From CAVYXK01 sp963708245 (GTDB lineage: Bacteria > Pseudomonadota > Alphaproteobacteria > Acetobacterales > Acetobacteraceae), in contig OY970201.1 in assembly GCA_963708245.1 (NCBI GenBank), positions 1 to 64,000 on the forward strand: DNA of 64,000 nt. The letters are read 5' to 3'. Each line of letters opens with the position of its first letter. Positions within the stretch are counted from its first letter, which is position 1. The position numbers were made by a program, and so were the translations under genes. The notes under the pieces were generated by a model. It was not told the DNA's origin and did not search any database. It saw only the letters and a program-made list of their open reading frames with translations. This document shows, one piece after another, positions 62,720-64,000 of the stretch.

Positions 62720-63504
62720 TCCTTGACTCGGTCGATGAGCGCCATTGCCGCGGCGGGCGCGCGGACCTTGGCACCGCTGATGATGTAAATGAATACAGAG
62801 CGCTTTGTTTTTGGTGCGGTCTTCTTTTCGAACCGCGGCAGGTCCTCCGGGGTACCGCCTGATTCCCAGACGCGAGCGCGTTTTGCCCATTGGTCGAGCT
62901 CGGGGGTGGTATAGCCGGTCTCGTTCTCTTCGCGGCTTCGCTGCAGCCGTGCATAGACGAAGTCCGCGGTCACATCGGCGATTGCAGGATAGTCATCGGA
63001 ATCGGCATAGGCCACCGCCACAGTGTGCTCGCGGAGTAACGCGACGAATTCGGGGACCAGGAAGCTTTCGTGGCGTACCTCGACGACATGGGCCAGTGGC
63101 CGTCCTCCGGCCTTGCGAGGCAGCAGCTTGAGGAAGCCGGCGATATCCTCGGGATCGAACTTCTTGAATGGTGCCAACTGCCAGAGTATGGGGCCGAGCT
63201 TCTCTCCAAGCTCCAGAACGCCGCTCTTGAAGAACCAGTCGACCGGCTCAGCGGCTTCGGCGAGCTTGCGGCTGTTGACCACGGCACGGTGACCTTTCAC
63301 CGAGAAGACGAAGTCATCCGGCGTCGCCTCGCGCCATTTCCTGAAGCTTTCCGCTGACTGGGAGCGGTAGAATGTGCCGTTGATCTCGATCGCGGTCAGA
63401 TGGCGGCTTGCGTAGTCCAGTTCGTCCGCGTGCTTGAGGCCCGCGGGGTAGAAGGCCCCGCGCCACGGCTCATAAGTCCAGCCGCCGATGCCGACGCGGA
63501 TCAT
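62716..63504 (-). CDS. DUF72 family protein
   Basis: 262 residues with a TIM-barrel DUF72 pattern: IRVGIGGWTYEPWRGAFYPA, YASRHLTAIEINGTFYRSQS, FVFSVKGHRAVVNSRKL, LGPILWQLAPFKKFDPEDIA, AHVVEVRHESFLVPEFVALL, FVYARLQRSREENETGYTT, KTKRSVFIYIISGAKVRAPA. Function unknown (YecE-type proteins). Intact. Upstream of the TPR gene on the same strand. Confidence 0.9.
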   Translation of the reverse strand: MIRVGIGGWTYEPWRGAFYPAGLKHADELDYASRHLTAIEINGTFYRSQSAESFRKWREATPDDFVFSVKGHRAVVNSRKLAEAAEPVDWFFKSGVLELGEKLGPILWQLAPFKKFDPEDIAGFLKLLPRKAGGRPLAHVVEVRHESFLVPEFVALLREHTVAVAYADSDDYPAIADVTADFVYARLQRSREENETGYTTPELDQWAKRARVWESGGTPEDLPRFEKKTAPKTKRSVFIYIISGAKVRAPAAAMALIDRVKE

Positions 63505-63571
63505 TATGCATTTACCAAGTTGGCGGAATGCGCTTCGCTTTTCCGCCCTACGCGGGGACGCGGCGCGCTGC

Positions 63572-64000
63572 TCACTGCCCCTCGCGCACCACTGGGTTGC
63601 GGAGCGTGCCGATGCCGGTGATCTCGATCTCGCAGGTGTCGCCGTGCTTCATATCTGCGGTCGCGCCTTCGGTCCCCATCCAGACCATGTCGCCGGGATA
63701 GAGCGTCAGGTATTTCGTCATGGCGACCAGGAAATCCACCACACCGAACACCATGTCATTGGTTCGGAATTCGATAAGTTCCTTGCCGTTCAGCCTCACC
63801 TTGGTGATCAGGTCATCGAGTTGCACATTGGTCTCGATCCATGGACCCATCGGCTTGAACGTATCAGTGTTCTTGGCGCGCCACAGCGTGCGGTCGGACC
63901 GTTGCCAAGTTCGTTCCGAGACATCGTTGCCAATCGTGTAGCCGAGCACCGCTGAAAGTGCGTCTTCCCTAGTCAGGTGCTTGCATTTGCGTCCGATCAC
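63572..64000 (-). CDS. Fumarylacetoacetate hydrolase family protein (cut by window edge)
   Basis: The last 142 residues of a metal-dependent C-C bond hydrolase or isomerase: GYTIGNDVSERTWQRSDRTL, FKPMGPWIETNVQLDDL (metal/substrate region), NGKELIEFRTNDMVFGVVDF, LTLYPGDMVWMGTEGATADM, GDTCEIEITGIGTLRNPVV. It is the C-terminal catalytic domain of the FAH/MhpD superfamily, often acting on 2-keto-3-deoxy acids. The frame is open through base 64000, so the start lies outside the window. Confidence 0.9.
   Translation of the reverse strand: MIGRKCKHLTREDALSAVLGYTIGNDVSERTWQRSDRTLWRAKNTDTFKPMGPWIETNVQLDDLITKVRLNGKELIEFRTNDMVFGVVDFLVAMTKYLTLYPGDMVWMGTEGATADMKHGDTCEIEITGIGTLRNPVVREGQ

Overview
The window is GC-rich DNA from an alphaproteobacterium, most likely an acid-tolerant member of the Acetobacteraceae/Rhodospirillales. 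This is inferred from the rimP-nusA-ylxR-infB-rbfA order, the divergent comEC/gltX pair, DUF1489 and DUF29 proteins, and an aspartate decarboxylase/AspT cluster. It falls into two halves separated by a tRNA-Arg(CCU) gene at 38988-39061.

Left half (1-39 kb) is an accessory region full of insertions and decayed genes. It holds an IS5-type transposase end (1-356), an IS110-family transposase with a hairpin-rich 3' flank (440-1830), a broken group II intron (2283-3412), and a stack of nested insertions at 3571-9428. In that stack an IS21 element (7-bp target duplication ATCAGCC) has its istB gene split by a serine-recombinase element, whose recombinase gene is itself split by an IS5/IS427-type element (target duplication TCA). 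Next come two minus-strand operons that are not IS-derived. One (9.8-13.5 kb) encodes exported DUF2092, DUF3300 (with a long Gly-rich repeat) and DUF2950 proteins. The other (13.9-21.7 kb) encodes a large group III PLP amino-acid decarboxylase, an AspT-family antiporter, aspartate 4-decarboxylase (frameshifted next to its PLP lysine) and a second AspT antiporter. This is the layout expected of decarboxylation/antiport acid resistance and proton-motive-force generation. Two broken AraC regulators flank an IS630 element (23011-24266). An efflux membrane-fusion protein gene is split by IS66 (25532-28311), and a DUF502 membrane protein gene is split by a deleted second copy of the same IS5 element (31368-32111). 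The rest of this half holds recombinase, SRAP, DUF2254 and DNA ligase fragments, a SemiSWEET-like protein and an MFS transporter. It ends with a large serine recombinase lacking its catalytic N-terminus whose last codons run into the tRNA-Arg gene, the classic sign of integration at a tRNA.

Right half (39-64 kb) looks like core chromosome with few insertions. It holds an AI-2E-type permease, a membrane dipeptidase coupled to an aldo/keto reductase, DUF1489, two tandem amino-acid-binding periplasmic proteins, a PCC-domain protein coupled to an FMN-dependent alpha-hydroxy-acid dehydrogenase, comEC (frameshifted near its end), gltX, an acyltransferase, the rimP-nusA-ylxR-infB-rbfA translation/transcription operon, a 5'-3' exonuclease-like protein, a 15-repeat TPR protein, a DUF72 protein and the 3' part of a fumarylacetoacetase-family gene. 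Four copies of one palindromic REP-like repeat are scattered through this half only.

Several genes carry single-base frameshifts or nonsense codons (group II RT, aspD, both AraC genes, IS66 tnpC, DUF2254, DUF29, comEC). These may be real decay or residual assembly error; the comEC case, in an otherwise healthy core region, makes error a serious possibility.
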